A stretch of 64,000 nucleotides of DNA from DASRFA01 sp035651755 (GCA_035651755.1 DASRFA010000046.1:8404-72403), one strand, 5' to 3'; shown: positions 27,385 to 35,973, numbered from the stretch's first letter. Numbers and translations are program-made. Notes: generated by a model not told the origin, from the sequence alone.

Positions 27385-27409
27385 GGGGACTATGCGGGAC
27401 TTGACCCCA
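27385..27409 (+). repeat. Left terminal inverted repeat
   Basis: Begins GGGGACTATGCGGGAC and ends CTTGACCCCA. The right end, read on the minus strand, begins GGGGACTATGTCGATC and has the same ending. Four mismatches in 25. Confidence 0.85.
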
Positions 27410-27436
27410 ACCTGAAAACGTGCCAGTATCCGGGTC

Positions 27437-28396
27437 ATGGCGAAGACGAAGACCACCAAGCCCGGCCTTACCTACCGCCAGGTCGAGACCCTGTTCGCGA
27501 CCGACGACGCGTGCAAGGCAATGCTCGCCAAGCTGCGCTGGCCGAACGGCATCCGGTGCCCCCGGTGCGCCTCCGAGAAGGTCTACCGCGCGGGCGAGGA
27601 CTTCCGGTGGAAGTGCAAGAGCTGCAACAAGAACGGCTACCGCTTCACCGTCATCACCGGGACCATCTTCGAGAACACGAACGTCCCCCTCCCCATCTGG
27701 TTCCGGGTCGGTTTCCTGATGGTCTCTTCCAAGAAGGGAATCAGCGCGCTCCAGGTCCACCGGATGATCGACCCCGTGCGCGGTTCCAAGGGCAGCTACC
27801 GGACGGCTTGGTACATGTGCCACCGGATTCGCGCGGCGATGAAGCACGGCGGCGGCCCGCTCGGCGGGATCGTCGAAGTGGACGAGTCGTACATCGGCGG
27901 CAAGGATCGAAACCGGCACAAGGGCAAGAAGTCTGCGGACATGCGGAAGGCTGCGGGCCGCGAGTCGGGCTCTCCCGCCCTGCCCGGCGAAGCGGTTGGC
28001 TACGGCAAGGTGGGCGTGATCGGCGCGATTGCTCGCAAGGGCAACGTGGTCGCGTCCGTCATCGGCGACATGGACGCCCGCACCAAGAGCGACTTCGTTC
28101 GCCGCGTGGTGTCCGATGACGTCAAGCTCCTCGCGACCGACAAGGATCACGCTTACAACTACGTGCGCCGTGGCCTGCCCCACGAATCCGTCGATCACGG
28201 GGCTGGCGAGTACGTGCGCGGCCAAGTCCACACGAACACAATCGAGAGCTTTTGGTCGCTGATGAAGCGCGGGGTCATGGGCTCGTTCCATAACGTGTCC
28301 AAGGACTATCTACCGCTCTACCTCAACGAGTTCTCGTGGCGGTTCAATCACCGAAACGATCCCAACATCTTCGAGGCGTTACTCGCAGGATGCTGA
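27437..28396 (+). CDS. IS1595-family (ISXO2-like) transposase
   Basis: 319 residues. The N-terminal zinc ribbon has CPRC and CKSC (about residues 40-65), then FTVITGTIFENTNVPL, which is strongly conserved in IS1595 enzymes. The DDE-type catalytic core shows VEVDESYIGGK (first Asp), LLATDKDHAY (second Asp) and HTNTIESFWSLMKRG (Glu). It catalyses cut-and-paste or copy-type movement of the element. The frame is intact and all key residues are present, so it may be active. ATG 27437 is 28 bases inside the left repeat; the Shine-Dalgarno is weak. Confidence 0.95.
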   Translation: MAKTKTTKPGLTYRQVETLFATDDACKAMLAKLRWPNGIRCPRCASEKVYRAGEDFRWKCKSCNKNGYRFTVITGTIFENTNVPLPIWFRVGFLMVSSKKGISALQVHRMIDPVRGSKGSYRTAWYMCHRIRAAMKHGGGPLGGIVEVDESYIGGKDRNRHKGKKSADMRKAAGRESGSPALPGEAVGYGKVGVIGAIARKGNVVASVIGDMDARTKSDFVRRVVSDDVKLLATDKDHAYNYVRRGLPHESVDHGAGEYVRGQVHTNTIESFWSLMKRGVMGSFHNVSKDYLPLYLNEFSWRFNHRNDPNIFEALLAGC

Positions 28397-28486
28397 GGAT
28401 GCGCCCATGGAATCCGAGAGGACCGGACGACCGAGGCAGCGCATCCCAGCAGAAGTACAGACGCCTCGGTCAACAGTCCGAAGCGC

Positions 28487-29308
28487 TTACTGACGCGCGC
28501 GCCAAAACGGCTGATCGCTGCCGGGCACGTAGAACCGAAGACACTGCTCCATTCCTCCACCTAGTGAATCATCGAACATCTTCCACGCGTTGTAGGTCCG
28601 CCCGTAGATATCCGAAAAGGTGAGAGAGTATTTGGTCTTCGACGACCGTAGCGCTTCGGCTTGGACGCCCTGGAACCTGAACTTCAACCAGCCCACAACA
28701 GCACCACCTCGATCGAGTGGCTTGGTGGACACCTTTTCCGGTAGCGCTTCCGATCCACGGAACACGGCGACAGCCTTACCCGTCTCGTCATAGATGGTGA
28801 ACGGATCGGGAATGTACTGCGCGTCACCGAAGAACTTTACGTCGTTGGCGTCGATCTCTATCTTCCAATTTCGCAGAACTGTAGGCGCGCCAGTATTCGC
28901 TATTGACGCCAAGACGAACACGGAGGCCCCGTGTTCTTCGACAGAATCCCCACTGATTACGGTCGGCATGTCGACCGATAATTTGGGGTTCGAGGTATCT
29001 TCGCAGGCCGCTAGCTTTTGCTCCGATTCGCCCGCCCTCTTCGTGGCCGCCTTGTTCGCTTCATGCTCGCCATTCCACGCGAGCGCGCAGGCCAAAAGAA
29101 TCGAGAACGCGGTCGGCGCAACGATCGCTGAAACTTCCAGGGCTGAGTAGCTACGGCTCGGTCTGCGACCTTTCCTCTTGCGTACCGAGCGACCAGCGCG
29201 CCAGGTTTCCAGCGCCCAAATCAGGCCGCTCATGAGACCACCGCCAACGAGGAACAGCCATTGAGCGGCGACCTGCCTAGTGAATTCGAGGATATTGGCG
29301 AGTTCCAT
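28487..29308 (-). CDS. Cargo gene: membrane protein of unknown function
   Basis: 273 residues. Two hydrophobic segments (about residues 16-34 and 58-76) are separated by a short basic loop with RKRKGRRPSR. Then come a Lys/Glu/Ala-rich helical stretch and a soluble C-terminal domain of ~165 residues with alternating beta-like strands (SIANTGAPTVLRNWKIEID; FTIYDETGKAVAVF). I do not recognise the family. Base composition is clearly poorer in GC than neighbouring genes, suggesting recent arrival with the element. It is transcribed opposite to the transposase and divergent from the small gene at 29423. Confidence 0.7.
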   Translation of the reverse strand: MELANILEFTRQVAAQWLFLVGGGLMSGLIWALETWRAGRSVRKRKGRRPSRSYSALEVSAIVAPTAFSILLACALAWNGEHEANKAATKRAGESEQKLAACEDTSNPKLSVDMPTVISGDSVEEHGASVFVLASIANTGAPTVLRNWKIEIDANDVKFFGDAQYIPDPFTIYDETGKAVAVFRGSEALPEKVSTKPLDRGGAVVGWLKFRFQGVQAEALRSSKTKYSLTFSDIYGRTYNAWKMFDDSLGGGMEQCLRFYVPGSDQPFWRARQ

Positions 29309-29422
29309 TGGCCATGTCCTATCGCACCCGAATCTGGCCGGTCACGCGCACGACAAGATTTCGCCCGCCGTCCCCGCGGGCAGGTCTCCCCGGATCGCCT
29401 GCGATCGTGTAGACTCGCGACG

Positions 29423-29587
29423 GTGCCGACCAAGAAGCGCAAGCCCGCGAAGGACCAGTTCGCGAAGCTGACACCCGCAGAGCGCGCCAAGGCGGTCCCG
29501 CCCGATACCTCGGTCGATGCAGCCGAGTTCGAGGATGTGATCCGCCGTCTGGTCCAGGCCCCCCCGCCCAAGAAGGCGAGAGGGTAG
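29423..29587 (+). CDS. Cargo gene: 54-residue basic protein, unknown
   Basis: Starts at GTG 29423. It has a Lys-rich N-terminus, then LTPAERAKAVPPDTS, an acidic helix DAAEFEDVIRRLVQ and a basic Pro-rich tail. Small ORFs of this kind, with an EFE-helix and Pro-rich end, often accompany IS1595-type elements as accessory genes, as far as I recall. Function unknown. It ends 50 bases before the right terminal repeat. Confidence 0.55.
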   Translation: MPTKKRKPAKDQFAKLTPAERAKAVPPDTSVDAAEFEDVIRRLVQAPPPKKARG

Positions 29588-29637
29588 CGCTCCGGGTTTC
29601 GAGGCCCATTTCCGGGCCGACTAGCTCGATTACGCCA

Positions 29638-29662
29638 TGGGGTCAAGATCGACATAGTCCCC
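29638..29662 (-). repeat. Right terminal inverted repeat
   Basis: Minus-strand partner of 27385-27409, 21 of 25 matches. CCCC at 29659-29662 is the outer edge, followed immediately by the AATAGCCG duplication. Confidence 0.85.
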
Positions 29663-29670
29663 AATAGCCG
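29663..29670. repeat. Target-site duplication, right copy (AATAGCCG)
   Basis: Exact copy of 27377-27384. It is followed by GGGGGCTGTCCGGGACTTTA, itself like an IS1595 end in the same orientation as the element's left end. Confidence 0.85.
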
Positions 29671-29787
29671 GGGGGCTGTCCGGGACTTTACACGGCCCCC
29701 GGCACGGCACACCGATCTCGGGCGGCGGGACCGTCGCACGGCCCCACCGCCCTCCTCTCGCGTCGCCGGCGCGCCGGGGCGGTCGGC

Positions 29788-31137
29788 CTACGGGGCGAGC
29801 GTCACGATCAGCTGTGGGGCGAAGGACGCGTCTCCCCGCTCCGCGGCGCCCTCGCGCGAGTAGTAGCTCACCGAGCCGCCGCCCTGGGGCTTCCGGACGA
29901 TGAACGTCATGAAGCGACGGTCGGCCGGGCCGAGGCCGCTCCGGACGTCGGTCGTGACGTCGAACTCGACGACCGAGCCGTCGTCCATCGTCGGGAAGTC
30001 GAAATGCTTGACGGGGCCGCGCGCCGGTCCCGAGTCGCCGATGCCGCCGGTCGCCCAGTAGTTGGCTCCCGTGCAGTTGCGCGCCACGTTCGCGATGTTC
30101 GAGTCGATGACGCAGTTCCAGGTGACGCCGCGGCCCGACCCGTGGGGCGAGTTCGCAACCGGGAAGTTGTCGCCGTTGCCTTCCGCCCACCGCTCGAAGC
30201 CGTCGCGCAGCCGGTAGGCGAACACGTCTCCGCCCGCGACCGGCCAGTTGTCCGGGCGGTCGGGACAGAGCGCGGGATCGCTCGGGGTGTAGCAGACGCG
30301 GAGCACGAGGCGCGCGCCGAGGACCTTTCGCGGATCGATCCCGCTCATGTCGAACGCGAACAGCGGGTGGATCTGCTGCCCGACGAGGAGGCTTCCGTTG
30401 GCGCCGTTGTTGAGGTTCTTCTGCCCGTGAACGACCGTCGCGTCCCGGCGCGGACCCGCCTCCGCCTCGGGCGTGAGGCTGAAGCTCACGTCGCTGTGCG
30501 CGGACGCGATCACGACTTCCACGGGAACCGGCGTGCTCACGATCACGTGGATCATGTTCACGGTGAGCCCGCTCGTCTGCATGCCGTTTCCGGAGGCGAC
30601 CTGCTCGTTCAGGACGACGACCCCGACGGGCAGCGGGATCACGGTGTTGGGCGGCGGCGTGACGTCGCCGAGGACGATGCCGTTCACGACGAGGCCGAGG
30701 ATCGTCGAACCCGCCGCGCTGCTCGACGCGGTCGTTCCGTTGCCGTCGCTGGTCGAGCGCGCCCTCACGACGGTCGCCGTGACCAGCCCGTCGACGGCGT
30801 TCGCGTCCTCGACGGTGGAGGTGCTCGTCGCGCTCGCCTGCGCGGCCCCGATCGTGCCGGTCGTCTGGACGGCGAGCGTGTCCGACGCGACGAGGCCCGG
30901 GAAGTCGACGTTCGCCACCTGCTCCTCGTCCGCCCCGCCCTGCGGCGGCAGCACGACCCTCGGCGTCTTCCCGACCGTCACCGTCCCGAGCGGCGTGACG
31001 GTCTCCGCGAAGACGCCGTAGGCCTCCCCGCTCACGCTGTTCGCGGCTTCGACGTCGACGGCCGCGCCCGCGATGAGCCACGCGCTCGCGAGCAGGCCGA
31101 TGGCCCGGGGGCCCCACTGGAACTTCTTCTTGAACAC
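29788..31137 (-). CDS. Exported choice-of-anchor-like/DNRLRE-like protein
   Basis: 449 residues from GTG 31137, chosen because AAGGAGGAG lies 4-5 bases upstream and a signal peptide follows (FKKKFQWGPRAIGLLASAWL..VEA); the longer upstream frame has no such support. The N-terminal part (SGEAYGVFAETVTPLGTVTV) resembles choice-of-anchor P proteins. The C-terminal ~200 residues, starting near ATVVHGQKNLNNGANGSLLVG with later VVEFDVTTDV, resemble DNRLRE-type extracellular beta-sandwich domains. So it looks like a fusion of two surface domains. No transmembrane anchor is seen at the C-terminus. Role unknown, probably extracellular. Confidence 0.75.
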   Translation of the reverse strand: MFKKKFQWGPRAIGLLASAWLIAGAAVDVEAANSVSGEAYGVFAETVTPLGTVTVGKTPRVVLPPQGGADEEQVANVDFPGLVASDTLAVQTTGTIGAAQASATSTSTVEDANAVDGLVTATVVRARSTSDGNGTTASSSAAGSTILGLVVNGIVLGDVTPPPNTVIPLPVGVVVLNEQVASGNGMQTSGLTVNMIHVIVSTPVPVEVVIASAHSDVSFSLTPEAEAGPRRDATVVHGQKNLNNGANGSLLVGQQIHPLFAFDMSGIDPRKVLGARLVLRVCYTPSDPALCPDRPDNWPVAGGDVFAYRLRDGFERWAEGNGDNFPVANSPHGSGRGVTWNCVIDSNIANVARNCTGANYWATGGIGDSGPARGPVKHFDFPTMDDGSVVEFDVTTDVRSGLGPADRRFMTFIVRKPQGGGSVSYYSREGAAERGDASFAPQLIVTLAP

Positions 31138-31451
31138 TTCGCTCCTCCTTGCTGGCGCAAGATTGCGGCTGTGGGCTCGCGCGCCGCGCCCACAAGGAGC
31201 GACGTCTCCGAGCCCTGATGTCGATGAAGAGAACGGGGGAAGCGGGTGCCGGTCGCGGGCTTCACGGCCTTGGAGGACCGATGCGTTCCGGGTCGGCGTC
31301 CGTGAGCACATCGTGCCCCGACGCACGTCAAGACCAACAAGAGAGATTACGGCGAGCGCAGCGCAAAAACGCGCGCGCCCCGCACGTAAAGCAAATGTTG
31401 CGAACCCTATAGGGGACGCGCCTGCCGTGACGCCGCGGCGGGCGAGCGGCG
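31138..31451. other. 314-bp intergenic region
   Basis: Lies between two minus-strand genes. It carries the Shine-Dalgarno of the exported protein and a relatively AT-rich patch (31320-31410), probably the promoter region, but no confident -35/-10 pair. No gene is seen in it. Confidence 0.5.
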
Positions 31452-32009
31452 CTATGCCTGGGCCGGGCGAAGGCGCGCGAGGGCCGCGCGTGCGCGGCGG
31501 TCCGTCGGCCGGACGGTGAGGACGCGCTCGAGGTAGGAGCGCGCTTCGAGCGGACGGTCTTCGTGGAGCGCGATCTCTGCGAGGATGCGCAGCACCTCGA
31601 GGTCGGCGGGTGCGACCTCGCGGGCACGGACGAGGTAGTGTCGCGCGAGGTCGCGCTGGCGCTGGCGGTAGTGGAAGCGCCCGAGCGTCTTGAAGGCGTC
31701 GGCGCTCAGCGGCGAGAGGCGGAGCGCCTCCTCGAGGTGGCCGATCGCCGCCTTGATGCGTCCCTGGCGCAGCATCTCGCGGCCCAGCTCGACGAGCGTC
31801 CGGCTCTCGGTCGGGAACTCCTGCACGTCGACCTCGATGCGGATGACCGCGTCCTCGAGCTCGACGTGCTTGAGCGCTGCGTGCGGGCCGAGATACGCCC
31901 GCAGCAGCTCGAGCGTGTGCCCGCGATCCGCCGCGCCCAGGAAGACCTGGCCGAGGGCGTCGTACTTGTGATCGTCACGATGGATCTCGAGCCCGACCCG
32001 GCGCTTCAT
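31452..32009 (-). CDS. TPR-containing protein
   Basis: 185 residues from ATG 32009, which overlaps the stop of the dGTPase gene (ATGA, 32006-32009). The N-terminal ~85 residues have no clear family. Residues ~70-185 contain three TPR-like helical repeats (AAIGHLEEALRLSPLSADAFKTL; LARHYLVRAREVAPADLEVL; EARSYLERVLTVRPTDRRA). No signal peptide, so it is cytoplasmic. Translational coupling to dGTPase suggests a linked role, but none is known. Confidence 0.82.
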   Translation of the reverse strand: MKRRVGLEIHRDDHKYDALGQVFLGAADRGHTLELLRAYLGPHAALKHVELEDAVIRIEVDVQEFPTESRTLVELGREMLRQGRIKAAIGHLEEALRLSPLSADAFKTLGRFHYRQRQRDLARHYLVRAREVAPADLEVLRILAEIALHEDRPLEARSYLERVLTVRPTDRRARAALARLRPAQA

Positions 32010-33157
32010 ACCTTCTCGAGCGGGTCGAAGAGCTTCCGATACTCGTCGAGCGCGAAGCGGTCGGTCATGCCGGCGATGTAGTCGGCGATCACGCGGGGCG
32101 TCGCCTCGCCGCTCTCGATCTGCGCGAAGACGTGCGGCGGCATCTGGCGCGGCTCGTCGAGGTACGTCCGGAACAGCCCGGAGATGATCGTCTTCGCCTT
32201 CATGCCCATGCGCGTGATCCGGACGTGCATGTAGAGGTTGTCCATCAGGAACTGCTTCAGCTCGCGCACCTTTTCCGCCATCTCCGGGCCGTAGCCGGTG
32301 AGGCGCGGCTTGACGGCGCGCATGTCGGCGATCGTCTTCACGCCGTGGCGTTCGAGCTCGCGCTCCGTGTGCGAGACGAGATCGGACACCATCGCGTCGA
32401 GGATGCGTCGCACCGTCTGGTAGCGCAGGATCGAGAAGGGCGCGTTCGGCGCTTCGCGCGAGGCCTCGCCGAAGTGCTCGCGCCAGACGCGCACCTGCTC
32501 CATCTGGTCGGGGCGCAGCATTCCCGACTGGAGGCCGTCGTCGATGTCGTGGCAGTTGTAGGCGATCTCGTCGGCGAAGTCGGCGATCTGGGCCTCGAGG
32601 CACGGGGCGACGTCCGGGTCGTAGCGGCGGACCTGCGGGCGGTCGTACTCGCTCGAATGCTTGACGATGCCCTCACGCACCTCCCAGGTGAGGTTCAGGC
32701 CGGGGAAGCCGGGATAGCGCTCCTCGAGGAGCTCCACGATCCGCAGGCTCTGGGCGTTGTGCTCGAAGCCGCCGTACGGCTCCATGAGGCCGTTCAGGAC
32801 GCGCTCGCCGGCGTGGCCGAAGGGCGTGTGCCCGAGGTCGTGCGCGAGGACGACGGCCTCCGCGAGGTCCTCGTTCAGGCGGAGCGCGCGCGCGAGCGTG
32901 CGGGTGATCTGCGCGCCTTCCATCGTGTGCGTGAGACGCGTCCGGTAGTAGTCGCCTTCGTGGTTGACGAAGACCTGGGTCTTGTACTCGAGCCGGCGGA
33001 AGGCGGTCGAGTGCACGATGCGGTCGCGATCGCGCTGGAACGCGGTGCGCATCGGATGCTCGCGCTCGGGGTGCTCCCGGCCGCGCGACTGGGCACTTCG
33101 CATCGCCCAGGGCGCGAGCAGGGCGTCCTCGCGAGACTCGTATTCGTCACGCCGCAC
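32006..33157 (-). CDS. Deoxyguanosinetriphosphate triphosphohydrolase-like (HD-domain dNTPase)
   Basis: 383 residues from GTG 33157. This start keeps the usual N-terminus of the family: ESREDALLAPWAMRSAQSRGR, then RDRDRIVHSTAFRRLEYKTQVF. The metal-binding HD motif is in TRLTHTMEGAQI and LAHDLGHTPFGHAGE, with a later Asp in NCHDIDDG. It hydrolyses dNTPs to nucleosides and triphosphate, controlling dNTP pools. The length suits the shorter dGTPase type-2 group. It overlaps the TPR gene at its 3' end. Confidence 0.93.
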   Translation of the reverse strand: MRRDEYESREDALLAPWAMRSAQSRGREHPEREHPMRTAFQRDRDRIVHSTAFRRLEYKTQVFVNHEGDYYRTRLTHTMEGAQITRTLARALRLNEDLAEAVVLAHDLGHTPFGHAGERVLNGLMEPYGGFEHNAQSLRIVELLEERYPGFPGLNLTWEVREGIVKHSSEYDRPQVRRYDPDVAPCLEAQIADFADEIAYNCHDIDDGLQSGMLRPDQMEQVRVWREHFGEASREAPNAPFSILRYQTVRRILDAMVSDLVSHTERELERHGVKTIADMRAVKPRLTGYGPEMAEKVRELKQFLMDNLYMHVRITRMGMKAKTIISGLFRTYLDEPRQMPPHVFAQIESGEATPRVIADYIAGMTDRFALDEYRKLFDPLEKV

Positions 33158-33332
33158 GCCTCCCCCGCCCTTTCGTGGAAGCGCCGGCCGAGGAGTTCCC
33201 GGCCGGCCCGCGGTGGTATATCTACGGCGTCCGAGGACGGCAAGGCATCCGGCGCCGTTCGAAGGGAATCGAACGCATTCAGGGCGCCTGAAGGAGTCGA
33301 GCCGAGATGTTTGACAGCGCTGAGAGGACCGT

Positions 33333-33575
33333 ATGACCCGAGGAGCGGCGTTCCTCCTCGCCCTGGGATTCGCGGCCGCCGCCTTCCTGTACGGCGGCAT
33401 CTGGGAGTACGGAGAGGGATTCATCTTCAACCGCTTCAGCGGGCAGGTCGTCTACGTCGACCTCCCCGAGGACGACGACGCGGTTCAGCTCCGCACCGAC
33501 CACCGCCCTCGCCCCCCGTCCGTCCATCGCTTGCGCTCGCCGGGCCCGAGCCTCGCCGCCGTCCGCCTCCGCTGA
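33333..33575 (+). CDS. Small membrane-anchored protein, 80 residues
   Basis: An N-terminal hydrophobic helix (AAFLLALGFAAAAFLYGGI) is followed by ~58 mostly polar residues with an acidic stretch (DLPEDDD) and a basic Pro/Arg-rich end. GAGAGGA lies before ATG 33333. A perfect 14-bp stem-loop starts one base after the stop codon, which supports it as a real transcript end. Family unknown. Confidence 0.6.
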   Translation: MTRGAAFLLALGFAAAAFLYGGIWEYGEGFIFNRFSGQVVYVDLPEDDDAVQLRTDHRPRPPSVHRLRSPGPSLAAVRLR

Positions 33576-33606
33576 GGCGAGCGCGGCGCGGTGCGCCGCG
33601 CTCGCC
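33576..33606 (+). terminator. Perfect 14-bp stem-loop directly after the small gene
   Basis: GGCGAGCGCGGCGC (33576-33589) pairs fully with GCGCCGCGCTCGCC (33593-33606) around loop GGT. It starts at the base after TGA. No T-tract follows; a strong stem of this kind is still a good transcript-end signal in GC-rich genomes. Confidence 0.65.
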
Positions 33607-33821
33607 GGGTCGCCGCACTGGGCGAAGCCCGGGCGCGTAGTTTTGCGTGTAGGCTCGATGCAGAGCGCGCGGTATCCCGACGTTGCGGGTGCGGCGCCGC
33701 CAGCGCCGTCTCGCCGAGAGGAGGAAGCGCGGGAATCGGGGGCGGGCTCGGCCCGTCCCGACGCCGGTCGTCGGTCTTGCCTGTAGTGGCGGCAGGCAGC
33801 CGACGCCGGCGTCCCGTCGCT

Positions 33822-35948
33822 TCAGTGCACGACGCTTTCCGACGCGGCGACGCCGGTCCGGGCGTCCGCGAGCAGACGGCGGATGGTCCCGAAGTCCACC
33901 GGCTTCGTCAGGTGGTATCGGAAGCCGGCGTGGCGCGCGGCGTCCTTGTCCTCGTCCCGGCCGTACCCGGACACCGCGACCAGGAGCGAGTCGGCGAGGC
34001 GCGCATCCGAGCGCAGCCGCCGCGCCGCCTCGTAGCCGTCGATTCCGGGCAGGCCGATGTCCAGGAAGAGGACGTGGGGCCGGAAGTCGAGCGCCGCCCG
34101 CTGGATGTCCCGCCCATCGTACACGACGCGCACGTCGTGACCCTCGAGCTCGATCAGGGTCCGGAAGCTCTCCGCCGAATCCGCGTTGTCCTCGGCGATG
34201 AGGACGCGGAGCGGCGCGCGGTCGCGCGCCGCGGCGTCGGCCGCGACGGAGGTCGAGCCGGGAACCGCGCCGTTCTCCGATCGCGCGGCGGCGTCGGTGC
34301 CGGCAGCGCCGGTGCCCGGCTCCACGACCGCACGCGGCGCGCGCGGCAGCCAGACCGTGAACTCGCTCCCGTGTCCGAGCCCGTCGCTGTGGACCTCCGC
34401 GCGACCGCCGTGCAGCTCGGCGATCCGGCGAACCAGCGTGAGCCCGACGCCGAGCCCTCCCTGCGCGCGGTCGAGCGAGCGCGTCTCCTGCACGAAGAGG
34501 TCGAACACCTTGGGCGCGACCTCGCCGGAGATCCCGATGCCGGTGTCCTTCACGGTGACGGCGAGCTCGCGGTCGCCGGCCGTCGCGCGCACCTCGATCT
34601 CCCCGCCCGGCTCCGTGAACTTCGCGGCATTGGTCAGCAGGTTCTCGAAGATCTGCACGATGCGCGCGCGATCGCATTCGATTCGATCCGACCCGCATTC
34701 GAGCGACACGCGGAGCCCGAGCCCGCGCCGCTCGATCAGCGGCCGCGTGATCTCGATCGCCTGCTCCACGATCTCCGATAGCGTCACGGCCGATCGCTGC
34801 AGCGCGATCTTCCCCTGCGTGATGCGCGACACGTCGAGCAGGTCGTCGATGAGGCGCGTCATGTGGTCGACCTGCCGATCGATGATCGCCCGGGCGCGGT
34901 CGAGGGTCGGGTCGGCCGGGCCGCTCTTCTGCAGGATGAAGACGGCGTTCTTGATCGGCGAAAGCGGGTTTCGGAGCTCGTGCCCCAGCATCGCGAGGAA
35001 CTCGTCCTTCCGATCGTTCGCCTCGCGGAGCGCCTCGTCCGAGCGGCGCAGCGCCGCGAGCGCGGCCTCGCGCTCGGCTTGCAGGCGCCTCTCCTTCGTG
35101 ACGTCCACGACCGCGCCGGCGACGAGCCGGCCGCCGTCGTCGCTCGGAAAGACCTTGGCCTTGATCTGGATCCAGCGCTCGCCGGCCGTCCCGTGCTCGA
35201 GGCAGAGCTCGGTGTCGAGGGCGCGGTCGGCGTCGGCGAGGCGCGCGATCTCGCGCCGGAGAAGAGCGACCGCATCGCGCTCCCCGGCTGTGCCGCCTTC
35301 GCCGTTCAACGAAACCACGTCGGCGTCGACGCCGAGCAGCTTCGGCAGGTTCTCGTCACCCTCGAAGACGCCGCGCTCTGGATCCCACGAGAACGTCGCC
35401 GCCTGCGCCGCGACCAGCGCCCGCGCCTGGTTGCGCACCGCCCGATCGGCCTCCTCGGCTCGTCGCCGCGCGGTCAGATCGACGACCACCACGCACAGCA
35501 TGGCGAGGTCGTCCACGATCATCTCGCGCGCGGAGAAGCCGGTCGCGACGAAGGTTCCGTCGCTCGTCAGGAGCCGCACGTCCTGCCGGCCGCGCTGGCG
35601 GAGGAAGGACTCGACGCGCTCGACGTCGCAGCGGTGTACGAGCTCCTTCAGCGGCCGGCTCACGAGGTCCGAGACCGGCCGGCCCACCATGGCCGCGAAG
35701 CGCTGGTTCGACGCGAGGATCACGCCGTCGGCGTTGAGCGTGATCGCGCCCTCCTCCATCTGCTCGAAGAAGAGCCGGTAGGGACGGTCGGCGCTCGCGA
35801 GCGTGTATACCTGGTCGCCGTCGGGGCCCTGAACGACGACGGCGTCGACGTCGCCCGACCGAATGGCGTCGATCGTCGACTCCGCCTCGTCGAGACGGCT
35901 TCGCAGGTCCTCGATGTCGGCGGGACGTGCTTCGCGGCTCCTCGCCAT
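33822..35948 (-). CDS. Hybrid sensor histidine kinase of the kai operon
   Basis: 708 residues, no signal peptide or membrane segments, so it is soluble. An N-terminal ~60-residue coiled segment (DIEDLRSRLDEAESTIDAIRSGDVDAV) is followed by a PAS domain (YRLFFEQMEEGAITLNADGV) and a second PAS/PAC-like region near 190-290. The HisKA has the H-box FLAMLGHELRNPLSPIKN. The HATPase N-box is IFENLLTNAAKF, and the G boxes are KDTGIGIS and GGLGVGLTLV. A C-terminal receiver has LIAEDNADSAES, the phospho-acceptor Asp in LFLDIGLPGIDGYEA, and a Lys in HLTKPVDF. It is the last gene of kaiC-kaiB-kaiB-kinase (25 bp after kaiB), so it is a likely output or input kinase of that module. It lacks a DNA-binding domain, and no partner regulator is adjacent. 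Confidence 0.93.
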   Translation of the reverse strand: MARSREARPADIEDLRSRLDEAESTIDAIRSGDVDAVVVQGPDGDQVYTLASADRPYRLFFEQMEEGAITLNADGVILASNQRFAAMVGRPVSDLVSRPLKELVHRCDVERVESFLRQRGRQDVRLLTSDGTFVATGFSAREMIVDDLAMLCVVVVDLTARRRAEEADRAVRNQARALVAAQAATFSWDPERGVFEGDENLPKLLGVDADVVSLNGEGGTAGERDAVALLRREIARLADADRALDTELCLEHGTAGERWIQIKAKVFPSDDGGRLVAGAVVDVTKERRLQAEREAALAALRRSDEALREANDRKDEFLAMLGHELRNPLSPIKNAVFILQKSGPADPTLDRARAIIDRQVDHMTRLIDDLLDVSRITQGKIALQRSAVTLSEIVEQAIEITRPLIERRGLGLRVSLECGSDRIECDRARIVQIFENLLTNAAKFTEPGGEIEVRATAGDRELAVTVKDTGIGISGEVAPKVFDLFVQETRSLDRAQGGLGVGLTLVRRIAELHGGRAEVHSDGLGHGSEFTVWLPRAPRAVVEPGTGAAGTDAAARSENGAVPGSTSVAADAAARDRAPLRVLIAEDNADSAESFRTLIELEGHDVRVVYDGRDIQRAALDFRPHVLFLDIGLPGIDGYEAARRLRSDARLADSLLVAVSGYGRDEDKDAARHAGFRYHLTKPVDFGTIRRLLADARTGVAASESVVH

Positions 35949-35973
35949 GGTCGGCCGCTCCGGATGCCGCCCG

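Larger units (their letters stand above)
27385..29662 (+). mobile_element. Complete IS1595-family insertion element with two cargo genes (2278 bp)
   Basis: Bounded by 25-bp terminal inverted repeats (27385-27409 and 29638-29662) that match at 21 of 25 positions, both beginning GGGGACTATG and sharing CTTGACCCCA at the inner end. An exact 8-bp duplication AATAGCCG flanks it. Inside are the transposase (27437-28396), a minus-strand membrane-protein gene and a small plus-strand gene. The cargo is visibly lower in GC than the surrounding DNA. The outer flanks resemble IS ends themselves: left flank AAGATCGATTATGTC and right flank GGGGGCTGTCCGGGACTTTA mirror the element's own right and left termini. 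Confidence 0.88.
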
